A program made the position numbers and the translations under genes. The notes under the pieces were generated by a model, which had not been told where the DNA came from, searched no databases, and was given only the letters and a program-made list of their open reading frames with translations. A stretch of DNA of 64,000 nt from Pseudomonas viridiflava. GTDB taxonomy: Bacteria > Pseudomonadota > Gammaproteobacteria > Pseudomonadales > Pseudomonadaceae. The number at the start of each line of letters is the position of its first letter. Positions within the stretch are counted from its first letter, which is position 1. The stretch covers positions 1 through 64,000 of the forward strand of contig NZ_UUIS01000058.1 of assembly GCF_900589395.1 (NCBI RefSeq). The letters run 5' to 3'. Shown one piece after another: positions 1 through 8,278 of this stretch.

Positions 1-255
1 TGCGTCGCCTGCACCCTCGCGCATGAAAAGCAGAGCAAAAGCTGTTGCTGTTGCTGTTGCTCTTCTACGCAAATATCACAGACGACACAGATCGCGACTT
101 GGGCGCAGGCCGAGTGGAGGTGTCGCGGAATCGGGGAGCGAGGCAGGGATGCCGAGCCAGCGCCGCTGGGCCAGGGACGGCCCATCGGCGCGGCCCGATG
201 GAGTGGCGCCGCAAGGAGGGAACCCCGCAGGGGCCCAGCCAGGAGCCAGCGGTTT

Positions 256-281
256 GGTTACTTTGCCAAGACAAAGTAACC
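256..281. repeat. Perfect 10-bp inverted repeat
   Basis: GGTTACTTTG at 256-265 is mirrored by CAAAGTAACC at 272-281 across a six-base loop. Very similar TTACTTT-type palindromes are scattered between genes in Pseudomonas genomes. There is no T-tract, so it is not an obvious terminator. Confidence 0.7.
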
Positions 282-324
282 CGGCCCGGAGAGGGCCGGA
301 ACCCATCTCCCGGAAAGCACACGA

Positions 325-360
<36 letters not shown>

Positions 361-442
361 CAACCTGACGCAAATGTAATCACCCGCCACCCCGCCATAT
401 GGCATCTTCACGCCAGATCACTCGAAACGGGACCCCGGCGCG

Positions 443-2170
443 ATGCATGGCAAAACTTCAAGACGCACCTTCGTCCAAGGCCTGGCCGCCAGCGGCCTGC
501 TGGGCAGTCTGGGCCTATGGCCCACGCCCCTGCGCGCCAGCAGCGACACCGGCCAGCCCGTTGAACTGAGCGGCCGCGAGTTCGAGCTGTTCATTGGCCA
601 GACCCCGGTAAACATCACCGGCCGGCCGCGCACCGCCCTGACCATCAACAACGGCCTGCCCGGCCCGTTGCTGCGCTGGCGCGAAGGCGACACCGTTACC
701 TTGCGGGTGCGCAACCGCCTCGACGAACCCACCTCCATTCATTGGCACGGCATTGTGCTGCCGGCCAACATGGACGGCGTGCCGGGCCTGAGCTTCGACG
801 GTATCGCCCCCGATGGAATGTACGAATACCGCTTCAAGGTCCGCCAGAACGGCACTTATTGGTACCACAGCCATTCCGGGCTGCAGGAACAGGCCGGGGT
901 CTACGGGCCGCTGATCATCGACGCCAAAGACCCCGAGCCGTTCGAGTACCAGCGCGAACATGTGGTCATGCTCACCGACTGGACCGATGAACAACCGGCC
1001 ACCCTGCTGAAAAAACTCAAGCAGCAGGGCGACTATTACAACCGCAACAAGCGCACCGTGGGTGACTTCATCGACGACGTCGGCCGCGATGGCTGGCGCA
1101 AGACCGTGGCCGAACGGCGAATGTGGGCCGAGATGCGCATGAACCCCACCGACATCGCCGACGTGGGCGGCGCCACCTACACCTACCTGATGAACGGCCA
1201 GGCTCCGGACCGTAACTGGACCGGCCTTTTCAAGCCAGGTGAGCGGCTACGCCTGCGGCTGATCAACGGTTCGGCCATGACTTATTTCGATGTGCGCATC
1301 CCGGGCCTGAAGATGACCGTGGTTGCCGCCGACGGACTGCATGTCGAGCCGGTCACGGTCGACGAACTGCGCATTGCCGTGGCGGAAACCTACGACGTGA
1401 TCGTCGAGCCACGCGAGCCGGTCTACACCCTGTTCGCCCAGGCCATGGACCGCAGCGGCTTTGCCCGCGGCACCCTGAGCAGCCGGCCAGGCCTGAGCGC
1501 GCCGGTGCCGGCCCTGGACCCACGGCCACAACTGACCATGAGCGACATGGGCATGAGCCATGAAGGTATGGGACAGAGCGACATGAGCGGCATGGACCAC
1601 GGCAATATGGCAGGCATGGATCATGGCGCTGCTACCCAGACAAACACCCTGACCCACCCCGCCAGCGAGCAGGACAACCCGCTGGTCGACATGCAGACCA
1701 CCACGCCCTCCGCCCGACTGGACGACCCCGGCATCGGCCTGCGCAACAACGGCCGCCGAGTGCTGACCTATGCCGACCTGCGCAGCATCTTCGCCGACCC
1801 CGATGGTCGCGCGCCGAGCCGTACGATCGAGCTGCACCTGACCGGACACATGGAGAAGTTCGCCTGGTCATTCAATGGGGTGAAGTTTTCCGACGCCGAG
1901 CCGCTGCACCTGACCTACGGCGAGCGGGTCAGGATCGTGCTGGTCAACGACACCATGATGACCCACCCCATTCACCTGCATGGCCTGTGGAGCGACCTGG
2001 AAGACGAAAACGGGCAGTTCCAGGTGCGCAAGCACACCCTCGACATGCCACCCGGCGCCAGGCGCAGTTATCGGGTGACCGCCGATGCCTTGGGCCGCTG
2101 GGCCTATCACTGCCACCTGCTGTACCACATGGAAACGGGCATGTTCCGTGAAGTGCGGGTCAGCGAATGA
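443..2170 (+). CDS. copA: Copper resistance multicopper oxidase CopA
   Basis: This 575-residue periplasmic multicopper oxidase is expected to bind and oxidise Cu(I). The N-terminus has a Tat signal (SRRTFVQGL, residues 6-14). Copper ligands are visible as HWH at 100-102, HSH at 142-144, HPIHLHG near 508 and HCH...HMETGM near 555. A Met/His-rich insert at about 366-396 (repeats of MSGMDHG type) is the methionine-rich copper-binding segment of CopA. It overlaps copB by four bases (ATGA), so the two are translated together. The ribosome binding site is weak. No copRS regulator or copCD lies within the window. Confidence 0.95.
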   Translation: MHGKTSRRTFVQGLAASGLLGSLGLWPTPLRASSDTGQPVELSGREFELFIGQTPVNITGRPRTALTINNGLPGPLLRWREGDTVTLRVRNRLDEPTSIHWHGIVLPANMDGVPGLSFDGIAPDGMYEYRFKVRQNGTYWYHSHSGLQEQAGVYGPLIIDAKDPEPFEYQREHVVMLTDWTDEQPATLLKKLKQQGDYYNRNKRTVGDFIDDVGRDGWRKTVAERRMWAEMRMNPTDIADVGGATYTYLMNGQAPDRNWTGLFKPGERLRLRLINGSAMTYFDVRIPGLKMTVVAADGLHVEPVTVDELRIAVAETYDVIVEPREPVYTLFAQAMDRSGFARGTLSSRPGLSAPVPALDPRPQLTMSDMGMSHEGMGQSDMSGMDHGNMAGMDHGAATQTNTLTHPASEQDNPLVDMQTTTPSARLDDPGIGLRNNGRRVLTYADLRSIFADPDGRAPSRTIELHLTGHMEKFAWSFNGVKFSDAEPLHLTYGERVRIVLVNDTMMTHPIHLHGLWSDLEDENGQFQVRKHTLDMPPGARRSYRVTADALGRWAYHCHLLYHMETGMFREVRVSE

Positions 2171-3066
2171 GCGCCGCTGCCATGACCATGACCATGACCA
2201 CGACCTACACCCTGCCCCGCTCCTTCGTCTGGCTGCTGGGTGCCGGCCTGCTGCTGAGCGGCGCACAGAGCCTGGCGGCCGGCATGGACCACAGCGCTCA
2301 TGCCATGAGCGGCCATGACATGAGCAAGCATGCCGGGCACGCCATGCCCGCCGCATCGCCTGCACCGCCCTCGCCCGTGCCTGCGCTGACTGATGCCGAC
2401 CGCGCCGCCGTGTATGAGCATCCTGCCGGGCATCAGGTGCATGACAATGCGATCAACCACCAGATCGTGATCGACCAGTTCGAATGGCAGCACGCCAGTG
2501 AGGGCGACGCCCTGGCCTGGAATATCAATGGCTGGATCGGCGGTGACATCGATCGTCTGTGGCTGCGCTCCGAAGGCGAGCGCAGCCAGGGCCGTACCGA
2601 ACACGCCGAGGTGCAGGCGCTGTGGGGCCATGCGATTTCGCCGTGGTGGGATGTGCTCGGCGGGGTGCGTCAGGACTTCAAGCCCGGCGCCGCGCAGACC
2701 TGGGCAGCCTTTGGCGTGCAAGGCATGCCACTGTCCGGCCTGGAAACCGAGGCCACGGTGTTCCTCGGCGAGGCCGGGCAAAGCGCCCTGCGCCTGGAAG
2801 GCGAGTACGACCTGCTGCTGACCAACCGGTTGATCCTGCAACCCAGGGCCGAGTTGAACCTGTACGGCCAGGATGACCCGCAACGCGGCACCGGCTCGGG
2901 CCTGGCCGACAGCGAACTGGGGCTGCGCCTGCGTTATGAGGTCCGCCGCGAGTTTGCGCCCTATGTCGGCGTGAGCTGGAACAAACGTTACGGCCAGAGC
3001 GCCGACTACAGCGACGAGGACGCCAGCCAGGCCCGCCTGGTACTGGGCGTACGCCTGTGGTTCTGA
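2167..3066 (+). CDS. copB: Copper resistance outer membrane protein CopB
   Basis: This 299-residue partner of CopA has an N-terminal signal peptide (hydrophobic core about residues 18-37). A Met/His-rich copper-binding segment follows (MDHSAHAMSGHDMSKHAGHAM, about 40-60). The C-terminal ~220 residues are a CopB-type beta-rich domain ending in the aromatic LWF typical of outer membrane barrels. The start ATG overlaps the copA stop, so it depends on copA translation. Nearby alternative ATGs (MTMTMT) make the exact start uncertain by a few residues. Confidence 0.93.
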   Translation: MSAAAMTMTMTTTYTLPRSFVWLLGAGLLLSGAQSLAAGMDHSAHAMSGHDMSKHAGHAMPAASPAPPSPVPALTDADRAAVYEHPAGHQVHDNAINHQIVIDQFEWQHASEGDALAWNINGWIGGDIDRLWLRSEGERSQGRTEHAEVQALWGHAISPWWDVLGGVRQDFKPGAAQTWAAFGVQGMPLSGLETEATVFLGEAGQSALRLEGEYDLLLTNRLILQPRAELNLYGQDDPQRGTGSGLADSELGLRLRYEVRREFAPYVGVSWNKRYGQSADYSDEDASQARLVLGVRLWF

Positions 3067-3114
3067 AAGGATCGACTGTCAGTTGCTGAGGTTGCTGAAC
3101 AGGCAGGCTTTCAC

Positions 3115-3206
3115 TGTGGGAGCGACCAACGGTCGCGAATGCATGCTGCCAGCCGCCGGCGATATTGAATGTACCGGCCCTTTCGCGACCGGTGGTCGCT
3201 CCTACA
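3115..3206. repeat. Inverted pair of REP-like palindromic repeats
   Basis: A unit around 3115-3139 (TGTGGGAGCGACC...GGTCGCGAA) is repeated in inverse orientation at about 3182-3206 (TTCGCGACC...GGTCGCTCCTACA). This is the BIME-like arrangement of Pseudomonas REP sequences, in the gap between copB and the methyltransferase gene. The pair can fold into a long hairpin and may protect the 3' end of copAB mRNA. Confidence 0.75.
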
Positions 3207-3308
3207 AAGGCCGTGTCGTGACCTGGATCGGGTCCTGCACGAAACCCCGGCAGCAGCGCTCGTGAAGACTGACGTATACTGCGCGGCTTTTATTCAGAGC
3301 ACGCCATC

Positions 3309-3809
3309 GTGGCCAACAAACGCTACGCCTGTATCGGTCTGTACAACCCCAAATCGCCGGAGAACGTCGGCTCGGTCATGCGCGCTGCCGGCTGCTACGG
3401 CGTGGCATCGGTGTTCTACACCGGCAAGCGCTTCGAGCGCGCCCGGGACTTTGTCACCGACACCAAGAAGGTTCACCAGGACATCCCCCTGATCGGCATC
3501 GATGACCTCAGGAAGATCCTGCCGCTGGGCTGCATCCCGGTGGCCGTCGAACTGGTCGAAGGCGCCCGTGCCCTGCCCGAGTACACCCATCCGGATCGTG
3601 CCCTGTACATCTTCGGCCCGGAAGACGGCTCCCTCGACCAGGAGATCCGCGACTGGTGCGAAGACGTGGTGTACATCCCCACCGAGGGCTGCATGAACCT
3701 GGCCGCCACGGTCAACGTGGTGCTCTACGATCGCCTGGCCAAGGGTAACAACACCCGTTCAGGCCCCGGCTTCGGGCGCGACAAGAACGCACCTTCCGGC
3801 AGTCAGTAA
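3309..3809 (+). CDS. SPOUT-family (TrmH/SpoU) RNA methyltransferase
   Basis: The 166-residue product is a small SPOUT-fold methyltransferase that uses S-adenosylmethionine to methylate RNA. The three knot motifs are present: NVGSVMRAAGCYGV near residue 18, IFGPEDGSLDQEI near 100 and CMNLAATVNVVLYD near 125. It lacks the N-terminal L30e domain of TrmH/RlmB proteins and so resembles the minimal TrmL type, although the RNA target cannot be read from sequence. Translation starts with GTG. It is probably a single-gene unit after the REP pair. Confidence 0.85.
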   Translation: MANKRYACIGLYNPKSPENVGSVMRAAGCYGVASVFYTGKRFERARDFVTDTKKVHQDIPLIGIDDLRKILPLGCIPVAVELVEGARALPEYTHPDRALYIFGPEDGSLDQEIRDWCEDVVYIPTEGCMNLAATVNVVLYDRLAKGNNTRSGPGFGRDKNAPSGSQ

Positions 3810-3883
3810 GCAACATGCATGGAACAGTTCATCTGGCCGGCAGTCAGTTGTGATTCAACCCCGTCACGATCCTGGAGAGCACC

Positions 3884-4249
3884 ATGAGCGATACCCCGAT
3901 CATTGAACGCATCGACCGCACCTTGCCACCGCAACGCCCAGAGCAGAACGTCCATGGCTGGGAGCGCATCACTTCGGTGGCCGGCGGCGTGGCACTGCTG
4001 GGTAAAGGGCTGCGCCGTGGCGGCCTGTTTGGTCTGGTGCAACTGGCTATCGGCGGTGCGGTACTGGCACGCGGCATCACCGGTCACTGCTCGGCCAAGA
4101 CCCTGCTGGAAAAAGGTCGCAGTGACCTCAACGGTGCGCGCAGCGACATCGAGCGCGCCGGTGCGCAATTGCACCAGTTGAAGGAAAAGGCCGAGAAAGA
4201 AGTGCCCAAGATCATCGAATCGGTGACCGAGCCCAAGCCTCAGGTGTGA
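3884..4249 (+). CDS. DUF2892-type small membrane protein
   Basis: This 121-residue protein has a soluble N-terminus and a hydrophobic glycine-rich hairpin at about 30-65 (ITSVAGGVALLGKG and GLVQLAIGGAVLARGIT). A charged helical tail at 75-121 follows. The hydrophobic part matches the DUF2892 / YgaP-like transmembrane family, of unknown function. The start is supported by a GGAGAG ribosome binding site eight bases upstream. It converges on ycgN with one base between the stop codons. Confidence 0.7.
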   Translation: MSDTPIIERIDRTLPPQRPEQNVHGWERITSVAGGVALLGKGLRRGGLFGLVQLAIGGAVLARGITGHCSAKTLLEKGRSDLNGARSDIERAGAQLHQLKEKAEKEVPKIIESVTEPKPQV

Positions 4250-4250
4250 T

Positions 4251-4700
4251 TCAGCCAGCCCTGAAGATCAGGTAATCCTCCCAGTCATCCTCGGGCACAC
4301 TGCCCTCGCTGAGCATGCGCCCTGACTGGGAGATACGCTTGCGGTGCACCGCCTGGCGGTCGCCGCACACCAGGTGATGCCACGACGGCAGGTCCTTGCC
4401 CTCGCTCACCAGCCGATAGCCGCATGTGGGCGGCAACCACTTGAACGCTTCGGCCTGCCCCGGCGTGAGCTGGATGCAGTCGGGCACTGCTGCCCGGCGG
4501 TTGGGGTAATCGGAACACTGGCAGGTGTCCAGGTCCAGCAGCTTGCAGGCGATACGCGTGTAATAGACGCTGTTGTCGTCTTCGTCTTCAAGCTTTTGCA
4601 GGCAGCACAGGCCGCACCCGTCGCACAGCGACTCCCATTCCTGCGAACTCAGTTGTTCCAGGGTCTTGCTGATCCAGAAAGGTTGGGCAGTGGCGGTCAT
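4251..4700 (-). CDS. YcgN family cysteine-cluster protein (UPF0260)
   Basis: The 149-residue protein has the conserved cysteine cluster CDGCGLCC near residue 27 and further cysteines in CKLLDLDTCQC (52-62). This pattern marks the zinc/iron chelating CxxCxxCC family UPF0260 (YcgN), whose biochemical role is not established. Length and motifs agree with the E. coli relative. It is convergent with the DUF2892 gene and appears monocistronic. Confidence 0.9.
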   Translation of the reverse strand: MTATAQPFWISKTLEQLSSQEWESLCDGCGLCCLQKLEDEDDNSVYYTRIACKLLDLDTCQCSDYPNRRAAVPDCIQLTPGQAEAFKWLPPTCGYRLVSEGKDLPSWHHLVCGDRQAVHRKRISQSGRMLSEGSVPEDDWEDYLIFRAG

Positions 4701-4935
4701 GGTGTGCAGAAACTGTCGGGGCCTTGAAAGGCCGCCAGTCTAGTGCCATGAAGGCCTGGGGCCAAGTACGGTCGACTGTCGGTCGTCAGGCCTGCCCACA
4801 AGCCAGACTTGTCAACGAGAATGCGAAACAGTAGTTTTGGCAGGCGTTGTCCCACACCGCTTCAGACCGCTGTCGATGCCTGCCGACCACGGCCCATCCT
4901 GCCCTTCCTTTCCTTCTTGCTACGACAGGACCGCC

Positions 4936-5529
4936 ATGAGCACTAATCCTCGTGTTACCGACTACCCCATCGACCCTCAGTTCATCGAGCGCTGGTCGCC
5001 ACGCGCCTTCGCCGACGACACCATTGCCGAAGAAACCCTGCTGGGCTTTATCGAAGCGGCGCGCTGGGCGCCATCGGCCTATAACTCGCAACCCTGGCGT
5101 TTCCTGTATGCACGCCGCGGCACGCCGAACTGGGAACGCTACCTGGGCCTGCTCAACGAATTCAACCGCAGCTGGGCGCAGCACGCCTCGGCCCTGGTGG
5201 TGATCATTTCCAAGACCACCTTCACCGCACCTGGCGCCAGCGAAGAAACCCCGGCGCTGTGGCACACCTTCGACACCGGTTCCGCCTGGGGCCTGCTGGC
5301 GCTGCAAGCCAGCCTCAGCGGCTGGCACACCCACGGCATGGCCGGCTTCGACCAGGAGCTGACGCGCCAGGAACTGAAAATCCCGGCCGAATACGCCATT
5401 CACACGGTGATTGCCGTCGGCAAGCTGGGCGACAAATCCTCGCTGCCCGAGTACCTGCAGGGCCGCGAAGTGCCAAGCCCGCGCCTTGCAGTGAGCGCGC
5501 TGGCCACCGAAGGCGATTTCAGCCTGTAA
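4936..5529 (+). CDS. Nitroreductase family flavoprotein
   Basis: This 197-residue protein belongs to the FMN-dependent nitroreductase family, which uses NAD(P)H to reduce nitro or quinone compounds. The FMN-phosphate binding segment RWSPRAFADD (about 15-24) and AARWAPSAYNSQPWRF (about 36-51) are characteristic. The start was set at the ATG at 4936 because an AGGA site precedes it and homology begins there. The frame stays open upstream, but those residues look non-coding. The physiological substrate is unknown. Confidence 0.88.
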   Translation: MSTNPRVTDYPIDPQFIERWSPRAFADDTIAEETLLGFIEAARWAPSAYNSQPWRFLYARRGTPNWERYLGLLNEFNRSWAQHASALVVIISKTTFTAPGASEETPALWHTFDTGSAWGLLALQASLSGWHTHGMAGFDQELTRQELKIPAEYAIHTVIAVGKLGDKSSLPEYLQGREVPSPRLAVSALATEGDFSL

Positions 5530-5542
5530 TGTGGCCAATCCC

Positions 5543-5574
5543 AGGCTGACCGCCCAATGGCGGCAGCCTTTTCG
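5543..5574 (+). terminator. Rho-independent terminator after the nitroreductase gene
   Basis: A stem with arms AGGCT...CCGCC and GGCGG...AGCCT (5543-5547/5550-5554 with 5559-5563/5565-5569) has a four-base loop and is followed by TTTTC. It begins 14 bases after the stop codon. Confidence 0.7.
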
Positions 5575-5706
5575 TCAGTCTTTCGCCTGGCACCGGACAC
5601 AAGGTGCCGGGTGGATGAACTGGCTGTGCCTGTACCGCAGCAATCGCGGGCAAGCCCCCGCCCACTGAAGGCGTCAACCTCGACTGATCAGCATTACCCG
5701 GGCGGG

Positions 5707-6639
5707 TCAATAGCCGCGTGCGAAGTCCACCTCGCCGCGCAGCGGTTGGCCGGCCTGGAAGGCACGCAGGTTTTCAACGAACAGCTCGACCATGGCCGGT
5801 GGTGAAGTGGGGGCCGAACTGTGCCCGGTGAGCAGCAAGCCGTAGGCCGTCCAGAAGGGATGACGCTGCGGCAGCGGCTCCTGGCGGCAGACGTCGATCA
5901 CCGCGCCGGCCAGATGACCTTCCTTGAGCGCCTCGACCAGGTCAGCATCGACCACCGCCACGCCGCGCCCGACGTTGATGAACAACGCCGTGGGCTTGAA
6001 GCAGGCGAACAGCCTGGCATCGAACAGGTCATGGGTCTGGGCGGTGTTGGGCAGCAGGTTGATGACGTAATCCATGTCGCCGATGACCTCGGTCATCTGC
6101 TCCAGGGCCACCACCTGGGCAAACGGCGCCTGGCTGCGCGCCGTCGACGCCACGCCGTGCACCTCGATGCCGAACGGCAGGAGAAACCGTGCCACGCACT
6201 GGCCGATGTCACCGGCCCCGACAATCAGCACCTTGCGCCCGGACAGGCTCTGGCCGGTGCGGTTATCCCACTTGCGCTCGACCTGGCTCATCAGCCGGGC
6301 CAGCACTTCGCGCTCGTGACCCAGCATGTAGGTCAGTACGTATTCGGCCATGACCTGGCCGAAGATACCCACCGCGCGGGTCAGCCGGTAATCGGTGGGC
6401 AGGCGCTCGCTCAGCAGCGGGGTGATGCCGGCCCAGGTCGATTGCATCCATTGCGGCTTGTGGCCCTGGCGCAGCAGGCTGGCCAGCAGGTCGGGCTGGC
6501 CCAGCCACACGGGCGCATCGCAGGCCAGGCTGGCCAGCCGGGCCGAGTCGCCGCTGCTCAAGACGTCGAGATCGGGTGCGGCCTGGCGCAGCAACCGGGT
6601 GTAGAGGGCGTAATCATGTTCGGCAATCAGGACGCGCAT
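5707..6639 (-). CDS. D-isomer-specific 2-hydroxyacid dehydrogenase (GhrA-like)
   Basis: The 310-residue enzyme is predicted to reduce glyoxylate, hydroxypyruvate or a similar 2-oxoacid with NAD(P)H. The Rossmann motif GAGDIGQCVARF lies near residue 145. The catalytic Arg is in INVGRGVAVVD, the Glu in VCRQEPLP, and the His in LLTGHSSAP. The ATG at 6639 has an AAGG site nine bases upstream. An in-frame TTG three codons earlier is a weaker alternative. Sequence alone does not decide the substrate. Confidence 0.85.
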   Translation of the reverse strand: MRVLIAEHDYALYTRLLRQAAPDLDVLSSGDSARLASLACDAPVWLGQPDLLASLLRQGHKPQWMQSTWAGITPLLSERLPTDYRLTRAVGIFGQVMAEYVLTYMLGHEREVLARLMSQVERKWDNRTGQSLSGRKVLIVGAGDIGQCVARFLLPFGIEVHGVASTARSQAPFAQVVALEQMTEVIGDMDYVINLLPNTAQTHDLFDARLFACFKPTALFINVGRGVAVVDADLVEALKEGHLAGAVIDVCRQEPLPQRHPFWTAYGLLLTGHSSAPTSPPAMVELFVENLRAFQAGQPLRGEVDFARGY

Positions 6640-6718
6640 GCAGGACAACCTTGTAGTTCAGACAGGCAGATCACGATGTGAGCGGTCAATGGCGCCACGA
6701 GGCCATGAACCGGCTCGA

Positions 6719-7012
6719 TTACATCGGATCGTTGCGACGCAACAGTTCCTCAGGCAGATGCTCGATGTATTCCTCTTCAGGCGGCGGCATCTGCAGGTGA
6801 TAGCCCTGGGTCTCGAGGTTTTCCAGCACCTTGGCGATGTCTTCCCGGGCCAGCGTGCGCTCCGGGCTCAAGACCAGATCGAACGCATGCTGCGGCTTGC
6901 CGAACACGGCGAGCAACCCCTCGGGCACGCGGGTGAGCACATCGCTTTTGAGCACGTAGAGGTACATCTGGTTTTTCTTGGGGCTGCGATAAATGGAGCA
7001 GATACGTTTCAA
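6719..7012 (-). CDS. YcgL domain-containing protein
   Basis: This 97-residue protein matches the YcgL family (MKRICSIY..., EDIAKVLENLETQGYHLQMP, and a LPEELLRRNDP tail), of unknown function. The family's conserved N-terminus begins exactly at a TTG codon at 7012, so that start is chosen over the longer open frame. The TTG overlaps the rnd stop codon (TTGA), so translation is coupled to rnd. The rnd-ycgL order is usual in Pseudomonas. Confidence 0.88.
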   Translation of the reverse strand: MKRICSIYRSPKKNQMYLYVLKSDVLTRVPEGLLAVFGKPQHAFDLVLSPERTLAREDIAKVLENLETQGYHLQMPPPEEEYIEHLPEELLRRNDPM

Positions 7013-8142
7013 GGCTGTTCTCCGGCATTGGCCAGGCTGTCGAGCAGCGCCTGGCCCATCCGCTCGCGGCGCCATCCACGCAGCGACTCGGGCAATTGGT
7101 AAGGCCCTTGGGGGAAGCCGCTCTTGAGCAGCAGTTCCAGGGTTTTCTTGCGCAGCATCAGTTCCGGCGCCATGTCCAGGCGTTCGGCATATTGCTGGCC
7201 GATGGCACGCAACGACTTGAGCACGGCCGCCGCTTCGATCGGCAACGGGTCGGGCAAGGCGGCAGGCCACTGCTCGGCCGGGACACTGGCGGCCTGCTGG
7301 ATCAACTCCAGCAGAAACTCGCCATCCTGGCGCACGGTGCGCGGGTGCATGTCTTCGATGCGCGCCAGGGCCGCAAGATTGTCCGGCTGGGTCTTGGCCA
7401 GCGGCCATAACGAATGCTCGCGCAGGATGCGGTTGCGCGGCTGATTGCGCAGGCGCGCCTGCTGTTCGCGCCAGGCACACAGTTCGCGCAGCACGGCCAG
7501 TTGCTGGCGCGAGAGCTTCCAGGCCAGCTTGGCGTCGCGATAGACCTCATAGGGATCGGTTTCGCGGCGCAGGTTGGCCACCAGCTCAGCGCCGTCTTCC
7601 AGCACCCAGGCGTATTTTTCCTGCGACAGGCGCGGGCGCAGCGCCGTGAACAGTTCAGCCAGGTGCACCGCGTCTTCGGCGGCGTAGCTGATCTGGGTAT
7701 CGGACAGCGGGCGTTGCAGCCAGTCGGAGCGGGTTTCACCCTTGGGCAGCTCAATGCCCAGCACCTCTTGCACCAGGCGCGAATAGCCCATGGAAAAGCC
7801 GATGTTCAGGTAGGCGGCTGCCAGTTGCGTGTCGAACAACGGCAACGGCAGGCTGCCGGTCAGGCGCAGCAGCACTTCGAGGTCTTCGCTGCAGGCGTGC
7901 AGCACCTTGATGACATCGGGGCTTGCAAGCAGCGCCGCCAATGGGCGCCAGTCGTCGATCGACAACGGATCGATCAGCCAGGCAATGTGGCCGTCGCTGA
8001 TCTGCAACAATCCGGCGATCGGGTAAAAGGTGTCGACCCGCATGAATTCGGTGTCGAGCGCGATGAATGGCAGCGTCTGCCATTGCGTACAGTGGCGGGC
8101 GAGGCTGTCGTCGTCGCGAATCCAGTGAATATCGATGGCCAC
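7009..8142 (-). CDS. rnd: Ribonuclease D
   Basis: The 377-residue protein is a 3'-5' exoribonuclease that trims tRNA and other RNA ends. The DEDDy catalytic residues are seen in ALDTEF (about 28-33), HACSEDLEVLL (about 80-90) and the Y-x3-D motif YAAEDAVHLAELF (about 150). An HRDC-type helical region follows in the C-terminal half. The GTG start at 8142 is chosen because a strong GGGGAG site lies seven bases upstream and homology begins there. It shares four bases with ycgL. Confidence 0.93.
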   Translation of the reverse strand: MAIDIHWIRDDDSLARHCTQWQTLPFIALDTEFMRVDTFYPIAGLLQISDGHIAWLIDPLSIDDWRPLAALLASPDVIKVLHACSEDLEVLLRLTGSLPLPLFDTQLAAAYLNIGFSMGYSRLVQEVLGIELPKGETRSDWLQRPLSDTQISYAAEDAVHLAELFTALRPRLSQEKYAWVLEDGAELVANLRRETDPYEVYRDAKLAWKLSRQQLAVLRELCAWREQQARLRNQPRNRILREHSLWPLAKTQPDNLAALARIEDMHPRTVRQDGEFLLELIQQAASVPAEQWPAALPDPLPIEAAAVLKSLRAIGQQYAERLDMAPELMLRKKTLELLLKSGFPQGPYQLPESLRGWRRERMGQALLDSLANAGEQP

Positions 8143-8278
8143 ACGGCTCTCCCCTTGGATAGTGGCGCGCAGTATATATCGCCACGGGGGGTATCGCGCG
8201 TTGGCGCTGCAAGTCTTTGATTGGCTTGAGCCACCGGCGGGGGACCTGCGCGTGCAGCGCCGCAGGTCCCACCGTTCG

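Noticed and set aside
3083..3265. A 60-codon open frame after copB
   Set aside because: It runs through the REP pair and has no ribosome binding site or recognisable product.
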